The notes beneath the pieces were generated by a model, which was given only the letters and a program-made list of their open reading frames with translations, did no database searches and was not told where the DNA came from. DNA of 64,000 nt, taken from the NCBI RefSeq assembly GCF_002813455.1, contig NZ_PHHE01000001.1, positions 5,797,001 to 5,861,000 of the forward strand. The letters are read 5' to 3'. The DNA is from Pseudomonas baetica (lineage in GTDB: Bacteria > Pseudomonadota > Gammaproteobacteria > Pseudomonadales > Pseudomonadaceae). The first letter of the stretch is position 1. Each line of letters starts with the position of its first letter. Below, piece after piece: positions 35,086-42,453 of the stretch. A program made the position numbers and the translations under genes.

Positions 35086-36066
35086 CTACAGCTCATACCC
35101 ATCAAGGATGATGTGTTTGTGGATATCCTTACCGATGGCCAACTCAAAGTCATGGTAAGAAATCCCTGAACCCCAGCGCGTTATGGTTTCAGCGATATCG
35201 TCTTCATGTGTATTTGCAATAGAGGTAACAAGGTCTTTGCGTGGCGAAAACTTTATATACTCGTGCTGAATGTCAGGAGGCAGGGCCGAGTAATACGGCA
35301 GCAGACTTGTATGATCATCGAACACCGCGAAACGGTTTGGTGTATCTGTTACAACGAGAAATCCACCAGGGACCAATAACTTCCAAGCCGTTTGCAGGGC
35401 CTCGCGCCGCTCCGCAAGTGTCATGTGCTCAAGCACAGCACACAACACAATCATGTGTACTGGCTCCCCCGACTTCACGATTTCCGCTTCTGGCGAGAAC
35501 AGTTCGCGTCGAAAGTCGACATTGTTCAACCCGAAATGATGAAGGCGTGCTTCCGCAGCGTCTGTGGCCTTTTCATCAATCTCAAAGCTGACAAGTTTTT
35601 TGACTTGGGAGGCGAAGGCTAGCGTGCTCGAACCAGTTCCTGATCCGATTTCAATTGCGGTCATCTCATGCATGTTCGAGGCTGCGATCTTGAGCCACGA
35701 CTCGATTAAGTTCTCAAAGACCCTAAATCTTCGCTCTGTATGAGCGTCAAGGTCACGTGCGAATACTTCTTCGTTCGTGATGTCGATCATGGGGTTGTCT
35801 TTGTAGAACGTATCGAGCAATACCCCGCGATAGTATGAGCGGAATTTCTCGTCGATGATGATGTTCGACGCAGCCCGGGGTGGACTTGTCCCTGGTGATT
35901 GCGGAGTTATCGCCGAAGAAAATCGGGCAAGTGCAGACTCCAAAACTTCATTCTGCTTTGTGAGCGCCTGGCACTGCTCGCGAAGGTGCTGAGCCTCCAG
36001 TTCTGCATTCTGCTGAGTCTCGCTCGCCTTCGCCGGTTGTAGTCGTTCCTTGATGGCTTGCCACAT
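35086..36066 (-). pseudogene. SAM-dependent methyltransferase with coiled coil, interrupted by IS3
   Basis: A 326-codon frame: a coiled coil of Glu/Gln-rich helices (residues 10-50), then a class I methyltransferase fold with the SAM-binding motif AIEIGSGTGSSTLAF, acidic end VSFEID, and VLCAVLEHM and LLVPGGFLVVTDTPNRF. It ends with a stop codon supplied by the IS terminal repeat; the true C-terminus is at 33710-33855. Next to the tail genes it may have modified a surface glycan to alter phage reception. Its AT content is higher than neighbouring phage genes. Confidence 0.82.
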
Positions 36067-36144
36067 TTTGTTTTTCTCGCATTAGATTTTTCGGCCGGAT
36101 AGTACCAGCTAATAATGTTGGCACTTTAAATAGTACAAAGTTAA

Positions 36145-36176
36145 CCACTACCCGCCATCGAGCGGGTATTTTTTTG
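36145..36176 (+). terminator. Rho-independent terminator before the lysis cassette
   Basis: ACCCGC-CATCGA-GCGGGT followed by ATTTTTTT, just upstream of the ribosome site of the endolysin gene. It would separate upstream transcription from the lysis genes. Confidence 0.8.
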
Positions 36177-36189
36177 CCCGGAGGAAGTG

Positions 36190-36615
36190 ATGACTGCAAC
36201 CGAAAAAGACCGCGATGTCCTAGCCCGAACGCTGTGGGGGGAGGCACGCGGCGAAAGCCTGGCCGGCCAAGTGGCAGTGGCTTGGGCGATCCGTAACCGC
36301 GTGAACGACGGCAACGCCAAGTCGTGGTGGGGCGAGGGTTATGCCGGCGTGTGCCAGAAGCCGTATCAGTTCAGCTGCTGGAACAAGAACGACCCGAACT
36401 TTGCCTATCTGAGCGGCGCGAAGCCGATCCCGTTTCGCGAGTTTGCTCAAGCGCAGATTGCCGCTGACCAGGTGCTGGCCGGTAAAGTACCGGATCCTAC
36501 CGGCGGCGCCACTCACTACTACGCGACCACCATGCCGAAGGCGCCTGCCTGGACGGCAAAGGCCAAACAGACATTGAAACTCGGTCGCCACCTCTTCTTC
36601 AGGGACGTGCCGTGA
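36190..36615 (+). CDS. Phage cell-wall hydrolase (SleB-type endolysin)
   Basis: A 141-residue protein of the hydrolase-2/SleB fold: LARTLWGEARGESLAGQVAV holds the catalytic glutamate, with VAWAIRNRV and the later GGATHYYATTMPKAPAW block. It degrades peptidoglycan at lysis. No signal peptide, so it needs a holin, which is not visible in this remnant. GGAGG lies 5 bp before the ATG; a GTG at 36187 is an alternative. The stop overlaps the Rz start (TGATG). Confidence 0.88.
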   Translation: MTATEKDRDVLARTLWGEARGESLAGQVAVAWAIRNRVNDGNAKSWWGEGYAGVCQKPYQFSCWNKNDPNFAYLSGAKPIPFREFAQAQIAADQVLAGKVPDPTGGATHYYATTMPKAPAWTAKAKQTLKLGRHLFFRDVP

Positions 36616-37133
36616 TGACGCTGGTGCACAAACTCATCGGTTTGCTGGTGCTGGTCATGGCACTGATGGGTGGGAGCGCGGCGCTGAGTTGGCAAATTCA
36701 GGATTGGCGGTTCGGCAAGCAGCTCTCGGAGCTGGCCGGGCTGCACCAGGACGACCTGAGCGCCATCAGCAACGCGGCCGCTGCTCAGGTGCGAGCCGAT
36801 CAGGGCAAGCGCGCGGCCCTTGAGCGGCGCCTGGCGGCCAGCGACGAAACTCACCACAAGGAACTGACCGATGCTCAAACCAATCAGGCTCGCCTGCGTG
36901 ATCGCCTTGCCACTTCTGATTTGCGGCTGTCAGTCCTCCTCGACGCTGCGGATCCAGCCAGTGACTGCGCATTGTCAGCCGGTTCCGAAGCCGACGGCGT
37001 GGTTCATGGAGGAGCGCGTGCCCGACTTGACCCAGCGCATGCTCAACGAATTGTCGCCATCACCGACGCAGGCGACCAAGGACTGATCGCGCTTGCAGCC
37101 TGCCAGGCTTACGTGCGGGAAGTATCACGCTGA
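36615..37133 (+). CDS. Rz-like inner-membrane spanin
   Basis: A 172-residue protein: N-terminal membrane anchor (LIGLLVLVMALMGGSAALSW), then a long alpha-helical periplasmic part rich in Ala, Gln and Arg (RADQGKRAALERRLAASDET). With Rz1 it bridges inner and outer membranes at the last step of lysis. The C-terminal motif DPAHAQRIVAITDAGDQGLI fits the Pseudomonas Rz family. It contains the Rz1 gene in another frame. Confidence 0.86.
   Translation: MTLVHKLIGLLVLVMALMGGSAALSWQIQDWRFGKQLSELAGLHQDDLSAISNAAAAQVRADQGKRAALERRLAASDETHHKELTDAQTNQARLRDRLATSDLRLSVLLDAADPASDCALSAGSEADGVVHGGARARLDPAHAQRIVAITDAGDQGLIALAACQAYVREVSR
36871..37086 (+). CDS. Rz1-like outer-membrane spanin lipoprotein (nested in Rz)
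   Basis: A 71-residue lipoprotein in the +1 frame inside Rz. Signal peptide with lipobox LLICGC (Cys20), then a short periplasmic domain with Pro-rich stretch and the conserved WFMEERVPDLTQRMLNEL. Nested Rz1 genes are a standard phage arrangement, and the lipobox makes this one clear. Confidence 0.87.
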   Translation: MLKPIRLACVIALPLLICGCQSSSTLRIQPVTAHCQPVPKPTAWFMEERVPDLTQRMLNELSPSPTQATKD

Positions 37134-37454
37134 GTCTTTGTCGCACAGCTGGCGGCGCAAGTCCTCAATGAGTCGATCCTTGCTGCGAGATACTGTCTGA
37201 AGATCACGCTCTTTCAATCGCAGCACTGCCAATGTGCCGGACTGCTCCCGGAGATTTCTCATAGCCTCATCACGATCCCGTGAAATTTCGGCGTGCATCT
37301 CCACCAGTCCTGATATGTTTTCCTTGGCCACTCGCAGCTGTAGCTTGAGCTCCTGGATTTCCTCCTCGAGCATGTGCGCGCAATGCTTAACGGTGTCGAG
37401 CTGCGTCGGGCTACCGAGCCAGTCAGAGGTGTCTTCGATTTCGTAAGGATCCAC
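37125..37454 (-). CDS. Coiled-coil hypothetical protein
   Basis: A 109-residue frame (GTG start) made almost wholly of heptad-like helix (HMLEEEIQELKLQLRVAKEN, RDEAMRNLREQSGTL). It overlaps the Rz stop by 9 bp on the opposite strand, where prophages often carry a small accessory gene. Function unknown. Its promoter side faces the IS1595 element. Confidence 0.55.
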   Translation of the reverse strand: MDPYEIEDTSDWLGSPTQLDTVKHCAHMLEEEIQELKLQLRVAKENISGLVEMHAEISRDRDEAMRNLREQSGTLAVLRLKERDLQTVSRSKDRLIEDLRRQLCDKDSA

Positions 37455-37588
37455 GGCAACGCCTTATTTATACTGTTTGGATATATGGGCTATCCACTTA
37501 GCTCCACCAGTGCTATTATAAAATCGAGAGGCGCGCACTACGTTCGCCGCTCTCCTGTACAATTTATTTCCTTTTACTGGAGAATTTC

Positions 37589-38047
37589 ATGCGTTTTTTG
37601 CGTTCCGTCCCTTTGGCAGCTCTTGTTCTTGTCGTTGCAACAAATGCCCATGCCAAGTCTGAGGTATGTCATGCTACTTCCGAGAAGCAAATTACCTCTT
37701 TATTCGATCGCTGGAATGCATCGTTGCAAACTGGAGAGCCCAAGAAGGTTGTTGCCAACTATGCTAGGAAATCAATCCTGCTACCTACGGTTTCTAACAA
37801 ACCACGCCTGACCGCAGAAGAGAAGGAAGACTACTTCGCACCTTTTCTCCTTCGTAAGCCAGTGGGGACGATCGACAGTCGTTTTATCGAAATCGACTGC
37901 AATAGTGCGATCGATGCAGGCTTGTATACATTCAAGTTTGCAGACGGTTCAGAAGCGAAGGCCCGCTATACATTCACCTACAAGTGGAATGGCAAACAAT
38001 GGCTTATTTCCAGTCACCACTCGTCCGCCATGCCGGAAAAGAACTAA
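37589..38047 (+). CDS. Secreted SnoaL/DUF4440-like (NTF2-fold) protein, IS passenger
   Basis: A 152-residue protein with a signal peptide (VPLAALVLVVATNAHA). The mature part reads like an NTF2-like DUF4440 domain (EKQITSLFDRWNASLQTGEP, KKVVANYARKSILLPTVSN, then YTFTYKWNGKQWLISSHHSS). Related proteins are often labelled SgcJ/EcaC family without a proven reaction. It lies inside the inverted repeats of the IS1595 element, so it travels with it. AT-richer than the host genes. Confidence 0.78.
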   Translation: MRFLRSVPLAALVLVVATNAHAKSEVCHATSEKQITSLFDRWNASLQTGEPKKVVANYARKSILLPTVSNKPRLTAEEKEDYFAPFLLRKPVGTIDSRFIEIDCNSAIDAGLYTFKFADGSEAKARYTFTYKWNGKQWLISSHHSSAMPEKN

Positions 38048-38121
38048 GGTCAAGACCTGACGGCCATTGAAATACCGGCAGGATTGACAATTTGGACTAA
38101 TTTCATTGGCTTGAAACAACA

Positions 38122-39107
38122 ATGCACGAAATCGCTCACACTCCGGTTCCAGGTGAAGACTACCCAAAAACTGGAGTCAATTCACAGATTGGTTTAGTTC
38201 CGAACAATCCTGCCTTGCCTATCTAGAAAAGTTGCGCTGGCCAGCAGGCTTTGTCTGCCCCGCTTGTGGCGTCATGGCCCCGCCCTATCGGGCGGACCGC
38301 AATCGCTTGATGTGCCAGAGTTGCAAACACCAAACCAGTGTGACGGCAGGGACTATTTTTGATAAGATCCGCACGCCGCTGAAGGTCTGGCTCGCGGCAG
38401 CCTGGTATATCACCAGCCAGAAATTGGGCGTCAACGCGCTTGGGCTTCAGCGAATTCTTGGTCTAGGAAGTTATCAAACAGCATGGACCATGCTGCATCG
38501 CTTTCGCCGTGCAATGGTGCGACCAGGCAGAGACTTACTCAAAGGTCGTGTTGAAGTTGATGAGACATTTCTTGCGATAAGGGATAAGGCTGAGCGGGCC
38601 CCTGCCAAAGGGCGAAAGAACAATACCACCAAAACATTGATGATCATTGCCGTAGAAATCCTGGAGCCTAAAGGCTTCGGACGTATTCGGCTGCATCAAA
38701 TTCCCAACGACTCTGCACTTCAGGTTATTCCCTTCGTACAAGAGGTAATTCAACCAGGAGCGATGGTGCATACGGACGGCTCCGCCGCTTACCGTAGTCT
38801 TCAAGACCTTGGTTACGGTCATCATCGCACCGTCATGGTCGGTTCTGACATTCCCGGCCACATTTCCATGCCCGGAGTACATCGCGTGGCGGCACTCGTT
38901 CAGCGCTGGTTGTTAGGAACTCATCATGGGGCCGTCAAACCTGAGCAACTTGACCATTATCTGGATGAATTTGTGTTCCGCTTTAATCGCCGGACCTCCT
39001 TATCGAGAGGAATGCTGTTCTATCGATTATTGGAACAAGCTGTCGTCACCGCTCCCATCACTTATCAGCAAATCGCCAACAAGAAAAATAAGCAAAAAGG
39101 CAAGTAG
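38122..39107 (+). pseudogene. IS1595-family transposase, frame changed near its start
   Basis: Zinc-ribbon (CPACG, CQSC) then a DDE-type ISXO2 core (VEVDETF, HTDGSAAY) and C-terminal YLDEFVFRFNRR. The open frame from 38232 lacks its first part; the true start appears to be ATG 38122 (MHEIAHTPVPGEDYPK), and the frame joins WSQFTDWFSSEQS only after a -1 step at the AAAAA run 38166-38170. Either a one-base loss or a slippage-dependent fusion. The remaining protein of 291 residues may still fold. Confidence 0.8.
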
Positions 39108-39213
39108 TGGAGCTAAGTGGATAGCCCTTTTGGATATACAGTAATCGATAAGGGATAATGTCAGCGATGGTGATGCGACGAAGTGCATTCACATTTAGCC
39201 AGGAGGATATGGG

Positions 39214-39318
39214 ATGGGAAAAAATTCAGCGTATCGGGAATCTAAGCTCAGGGAGAGAGCGCAGGTTCTCGTGGATGAGCAGGGAATCTTCTTTCGAGGA
39301 TGCATTGTGTGCCATTAA
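39214..39318 (+). CDS. Small ORF with strong ribosome site (34 residues)
   Basis: MGKNSAYRESKLRERAQVL to a cysteine-containing end (FRGCIVCH). AGGAGG is placed 7 bp upstream of the ATG. I recognise no family. It may be the start of a short two-gene operon, because another ribosome site follows its stop. Confidence 0.4.
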   Translation: MGKNSAYRESKLRERAQVLVDEQGIFFRGCIVCH

Positions 39319-39331
39319 GGAGCGAAGGGCT

Positions 39332-39487
39332 GTGACGATGCAGGCGCTGAAGCGAGCTAACGGGGGCAATAAGTTGGTGGTCAAGCGGCAGACTTCATCG
39401 ACGCCGTTCGCCAGGCTTAAAGAGAAAGTCAATGGTTTCAGTCGGCCAGTGCAAGGAGGGTCGCCCGGTCAGGGAAAGAAATCTTGA
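39332..39487 (+). CDS. Small basic ORF (51 residues)
   Basis: GTG start nine bases after AAGGAG, which overlaps the stop of the previous small ORF. The product is basic (MQALKRANGGNKLVVKRQTS) with no known domain. Supported only by the ribosome site and the coupling. Confidence 0.35.
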   Translation: MTMQALKRANGGNKLVVKRQTSSTPFARLKEKVNGFSRPVQGGSPGQGKKS

Positions 39488-39565
39488 TGGGGCAAAAATG
39501 GGGCAAACCGTATGCCAATCAATGCCATTTAATCCCAAGCTAGCGGTATTCCTGATTTGTCAATT

Positions 39566-39609
39566 AAGCCCTACACCCCTTGTTATTCGGGGGTGTAGGG
39601 CTTTTTTGC
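39566..39609. terminator. Strong terminator
   Basis: AGCCCTACACCCC-TTGTTATTC-GGGGGTGTAGGGCT then TTTTTT. It ends the small plus-strand genes and stands between them and the glycine-rich gene. Confidence 0.9.
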
Positions 39610-39637
39610 GTTAGTACTCCAACACAATTGGCGTATG

Positions 39638-40174
39638 TTACCGATGCAATGGCTCAGAATCATTACTGCGGGTGGATGATTGGGTGGTGTCATCCTGGTT
39701 CTGAGGTGCGCCCCCATTCCCGCCCCGGCCAATGTCCCATGTCCACCGGCCGTCGGGGAGTTGTTCATTGGGTATACCGAGAACCTCAAGACCATTCCTT
39801 CCCCCTCTTCCGCCGCGATCGACTTGTGCCGCCTCTCCGCCTTCCCCACCTAAGGCTATGCCATGACCCGCAACTTCGGCATTCCCGCCAGCGCCTCCAG
39901 GGCCATTGCCTGGTACTCCTCCGCCACCACCTTTGCCGCCAATAGCGGTGCCGCTACCTACTTTTGCATTGCCGCCAGCACCTCCTTGACCAGTGGCCAG
40001 CAGGGCCTTGGGTTCGGTGCTCATTTTTGTCCTCCTCCGATATATCTCCATTGTGGTAAATACCGCTCCCGAAATAATCGTAAAAGGTTCGTAGTTCCCT
40101 GACGGATAGCAAATCCAGAGAGAGGCCAGTACGAAGGTCGCTAGGAGGCTCAGGACCTCTATTGTTCGGATCAT
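39638..40174 (-). CDS. Membrane-anchored glycine-rich protein with an internal start
   Basis: About 178 residues from ATG 40174. Two hydrophobic helices at residues 4-45 (VLSLLATFVLASLWI; FTIISGAVFTTMEI) end in RRR. A glycine-rich part follows with two imperfect copies of GxGGAGGNAxVxGxGxAxGGxGG. In-frame ATG 40024 (MSTEPKALLATG) has a near-perfect GGAGGAGG seven bases upstream, whereas the first ATG has none, so a soluble 128-residue form is likely the main or a second product. Insulated by terminators on both sides. No known function. Confidence 0.6.
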   Translation of the reverse strand: MIRTIEVLSLLATFVLASLWICYPSGNYEPFTIISGAVFTTMEIYRRRTKMSTEPKALLATGQGGAGGNAKVGSGTAIGGKGGGGGVPGNGPGGAGGNAEVAGHGIALGGEGGEAAQVDRGGRGGRNGLEVLGIPNEQLPDGRWTWDIGRGGNGGAPQNQDDTTQSSTRSNDSEPLHR

Positions 40175-40186
40175 GTGAGTGTCCAA

Positions 40187-40535
40187 CGAGTAAGAGACAC
40201 CAAGTGGTGCTTAAGGCCCTGGAGGGGTTCAGTTGAAGATGCCAAACTAGCGCGTGCCAATGTGAGAAACAACAGGGCTGTGACCTCGGCTTCCGAAATC
40301 GTCTAAATACATTTTCAGTGACGCACATCAAAGCTCCGTCGCCTTAGCTAGGTGGCGGAGCTTTTCCTGTTTGAGTCCGAGAGTGAATGTCGCGTCGGTG
40401 CTATCTGGATTGGAGCGACAGTCACTGGCGACAAGATTTGCTAGTGGCGGCTGGAAATGTGCGGGCGGTGGTACGAAAGAGGTACGCCGAAAAAACAGAT
40501 TCTCTGAAAGCCTTTATTTTTAAGGCCTTCAGGAT
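40187..40535. other. Region between the glycine-rich gene and the right attachment site
   Basis: About 350 bp. It holds the promoter side of the glycine-rich gene and a terminator at 40330. Near 40468 it shares CGGTGGTACGA with the left end of the element (31440-31450), possibly an integrase arm-binding site. No gene supported. Confidence 0.45.
40330..40365. terminator. Bidirectional terminator
   Basis: AAGCTCCGTCGCC-TTAGCTA-GGTGGCGGAGCTT with a T run behind and A-rich sequence ahead. Confidence 0.8.
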
Positions 40536-40541
40536 TAGATG

Positions 40542-40603
40542 GTCCAATCCATCATCGGGGCGACGGAGAAGCGGCGGGAGAGTGGGGCGGGTTGTAGAGG
40601 CAT
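40542..40603 (-). pseudogene. Native dusA 5' end stranded by integration, with right attachment core
   Basis: Minus strand: MPLQPAPLSRRFSVAPMMDW and then a stop just past the core. The 14-bp GTCCAATCCATCAT (40542-40555) is the partner of 31297-31310. This is the original start of dusA, cut off from the rest of the gene by remnant A. Confidence 0.85.
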
Positions 40604-40736
40604 TGGGGGAATCTGGATCAGAGGGGCGAAGGTGGGGGAGTTTATCAGGAATGGGGTGGGCAGAGCCTCACGCACTTTGATCGATGTGGCCATGCTTAGT
40701 GATAACGCGCCGACGCTGGTCGGCTGAGTATCGTGG

Positions 40737-41000
40737 TCTGTCCCCAATTTCGCCTGCGCGACCGCCTTGCCACTGCTGATCTGCGCTTGTCAGTCCTACT
40801 CGACGCCGCCACCGGCGCCGGCAACGGATCGATGTCAGCCACCACCGCCACCGGCGGCGTGGTTCATGGCCCCACAAGAGCCGAACTTGACCCAGCGCAT
40901 GCTCAACGAATTATCGGCGTCACCGATGACGGCGACCGGGGGCTGATTGCTCTTGCGGCCTGTCAGGCATACGCCAAAGAAGTCTCATCACCGAAGTGAA
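40737..41000 (+). pseudogene. Truncated second Rz/Rz1 spanin pair
   Basis: The Rz frame (RLRDRLATADLRLSVLLDA, DPAHAQRIIGVTDDGDRGLI) copies the C-terminal half of the intact Rz at 36615-37133. The nested Rz1 frame is also readable, with a Pro-rich stretch and WFMAPQEPNLTQRMLNEL. Both lack their N-terminal membrane or lipid signals. This marks the edge of another prophage segment. Confidence 0.82.
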
Positions 41001-41149
41001 AAAGAGCGGCCGGTCCGGATGCGTCAACATCCGGATCGACCGCCGTCCCTGCAGATGGTCCCTGCAAGTCCAGCCAAGGCTCTTGCTCCGTGCACAAAGC
41101 GCGGCGAGCCTGGTTCCTGTTTATCCATACAGTAAAGGTCTTGCTATCA

Positions 41150-41654
41150 ATGTCTACACCCATCATCCCTTGGATGGGCGGCAAACGCTGCCTGGCCGAC
41201 CGCCTCATTCCGCTTTTTCCGCCACACGAATGCTACGTTGAAGTCTTTGCCGGCGGTGCCGCGCTCTACTTCATGAAGCCCCAGCCATCGCCGGTCGAAG
41301 TCCTCAACGACATCAACGGCGACCTGGGCACGCTTTACCGCGTCGTGCAGAACCATCTCGAAGAGTTCGTGCGCCAGTTCAAATGGGCGCTCAGTTCGCG
41401 GCAGGTGTTCGAATGGCAGAAAATGACCCGCCCCGACACCCTCACCGACATCCAGCGCGCCGCCCGATTCTTCTACCTGCAGCACCACGCCTTCGCCGGC
41501 AAGGTCACTGGGCAGACGTTCGGCACGGCGACCACCGCACCGGCCATCAATCTGCTACGGATCGAAGAAAACCTCTCAGCCGCGTGGCAACGCCTGTCCG
41601 GCACCTACGTCGAAAATCTCCCCTGGCTTCAATGCGCTGAACGTTACGACCGCG
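41150..41654 (+). pseudogene. DNA adenine methylase (D12 class), 3' end lost to IS66
   Basis: About 168 codons: IPWMGGKRCLADRLIPLFP and VEVFAGGAALYF form the SAM-binding motif of Dam-type N6-adenine methyltransferases, then EVLNDINGDLGTLYRVVQ. The catalytic DPPY motif and everything after it are gone, since IS66 begins at 41655. The rest of the gene is not found on the far side. Confidence 0.85.
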
Positions 41655-41754
41655 GTAAGCGGCCAGCGAACACACCTTCAGAAATCCGGAATTAAGGGCG
41701 ATGGTGTCCGCCTATTTTTAAGCGGACGCGATCACCCTTATCGCCAGGATTTCC

Positions 41755-42072
41755 ATGCGCCAACGAAGCTCCTATCCCAAACCCTTCAAGGCCCAGGTTG
41801 TGCAGGAATGCCTGAAACCCGGTGCCTCAGTTTCCAGCGTCGCCATCAGCCACGGCATCAATGCCAACGTGATTCGCAAGTGGCTGCCGATTTACCGTGA
41901 TAAACCTGTCGCGCCACTTCCCGCGTTTGTACCGCTGCAACCAATGCCTAAACGGCACGCTGATGAAGCGGTGGTGATCGCACTGCCGCTGGGCGACAAA
42001 GCCATCACGGTCAAATGGCCCATCACCGACCCGGACGGCTGCGCACGTTTTATCCGCAGCCTCTCGCAATGA
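41755..42072 (+). CDS. tnpA: IS66 TnpA
   Basis: A 105-residue protein with an N-terminal helix-turn-helix (PKPFKAQVVQECLKPGASV, HGINANVIRKWL). Accessory protein of IS66 transposition, overlapping tnpB by 4 bp (ATGA). Confidence 0.85.
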   Translation: MRQRSSYPKPFKAQVVQECLKPGASVSSVAISHGINANVIRKWLPIYRDKPVAPLPAFVPLQPMPKRHADEAVVIALPLGDKAITVKWPITDPDGCARFIRSLSQ

Positions 42073-42404
42073 TACGCATCGACGCCATCTGGCTCGCCAC
42101 TGAGCCCATGGACATGCGCGCCGGCACCGAAACTGCGTTGGCCCGCGTGGTCGCCGTGTTCGGTGCGGCGAAGCCGCACTGCGCTTATCTGTTCGCCAAC
42201 CGCCGGGCCAACCGGATGAAGGTGCTGGTGCACGATGGCGTGGGCATCTGGCTTGCCGCACGGCGTTTGAACCAAGGCAAGTTTCACTGGCCTGGCACTC
42301 ATCGCGGTTTGGAAGTCGGGCTCGACGCTGAACAACTTCAAGCGCTGGTGCTCGGTTTGCCATGGCAGCGAGTTGGCGCTAACGGCGCAATCACAATGAT
42401 TTAG
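42069..42404 (+). CDS. tnpB: IS66 TnpB (IS66 Orf2)
   Basis: A 111-residue protein with the Orf2 signature MDMRAGTETALARVV, LFANRRANRMKVLVHDG and GIWLAARRLNQGKFHW. Accessory protein needed by IS66 elements. ATG at 42069 overlaps the tnpA stop. Confidence 0.92.
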   Translation: MIRIDAIWLATEPMDMRAGTETALARVVAVFGAAKPHCAYLFANRRANRMKVLVHDGVGIWLAARRLNQGKFHWPGTHRGLEVGLDAEQLQALVLGLPWQRVGANGAITMI

Positions 42405-42453
42405 CCTTGCTTTTCAGCTGTGGCAGGTGGATCGCTTTGGTAAAATCCACGGC

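Larger units (their letters stand above)
37486..39128 (+). mobile_element. IS1595-family element with a passenger gene (about 1.64 kb)
   Basis: A perfect 21-bp inverted repeat at 37487-37507 and 39107-39127 (outer end GGGCTATCCACTTAG) bounds the element. The 10-bp sequence TTTGGATATA occurs just outside each end (37476-37485 and 39129-39138), consistent with a target duplication of about 8 bp. Inside are a secreted NTF2-like gene and a transposase gene. Confidence 0.82.
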
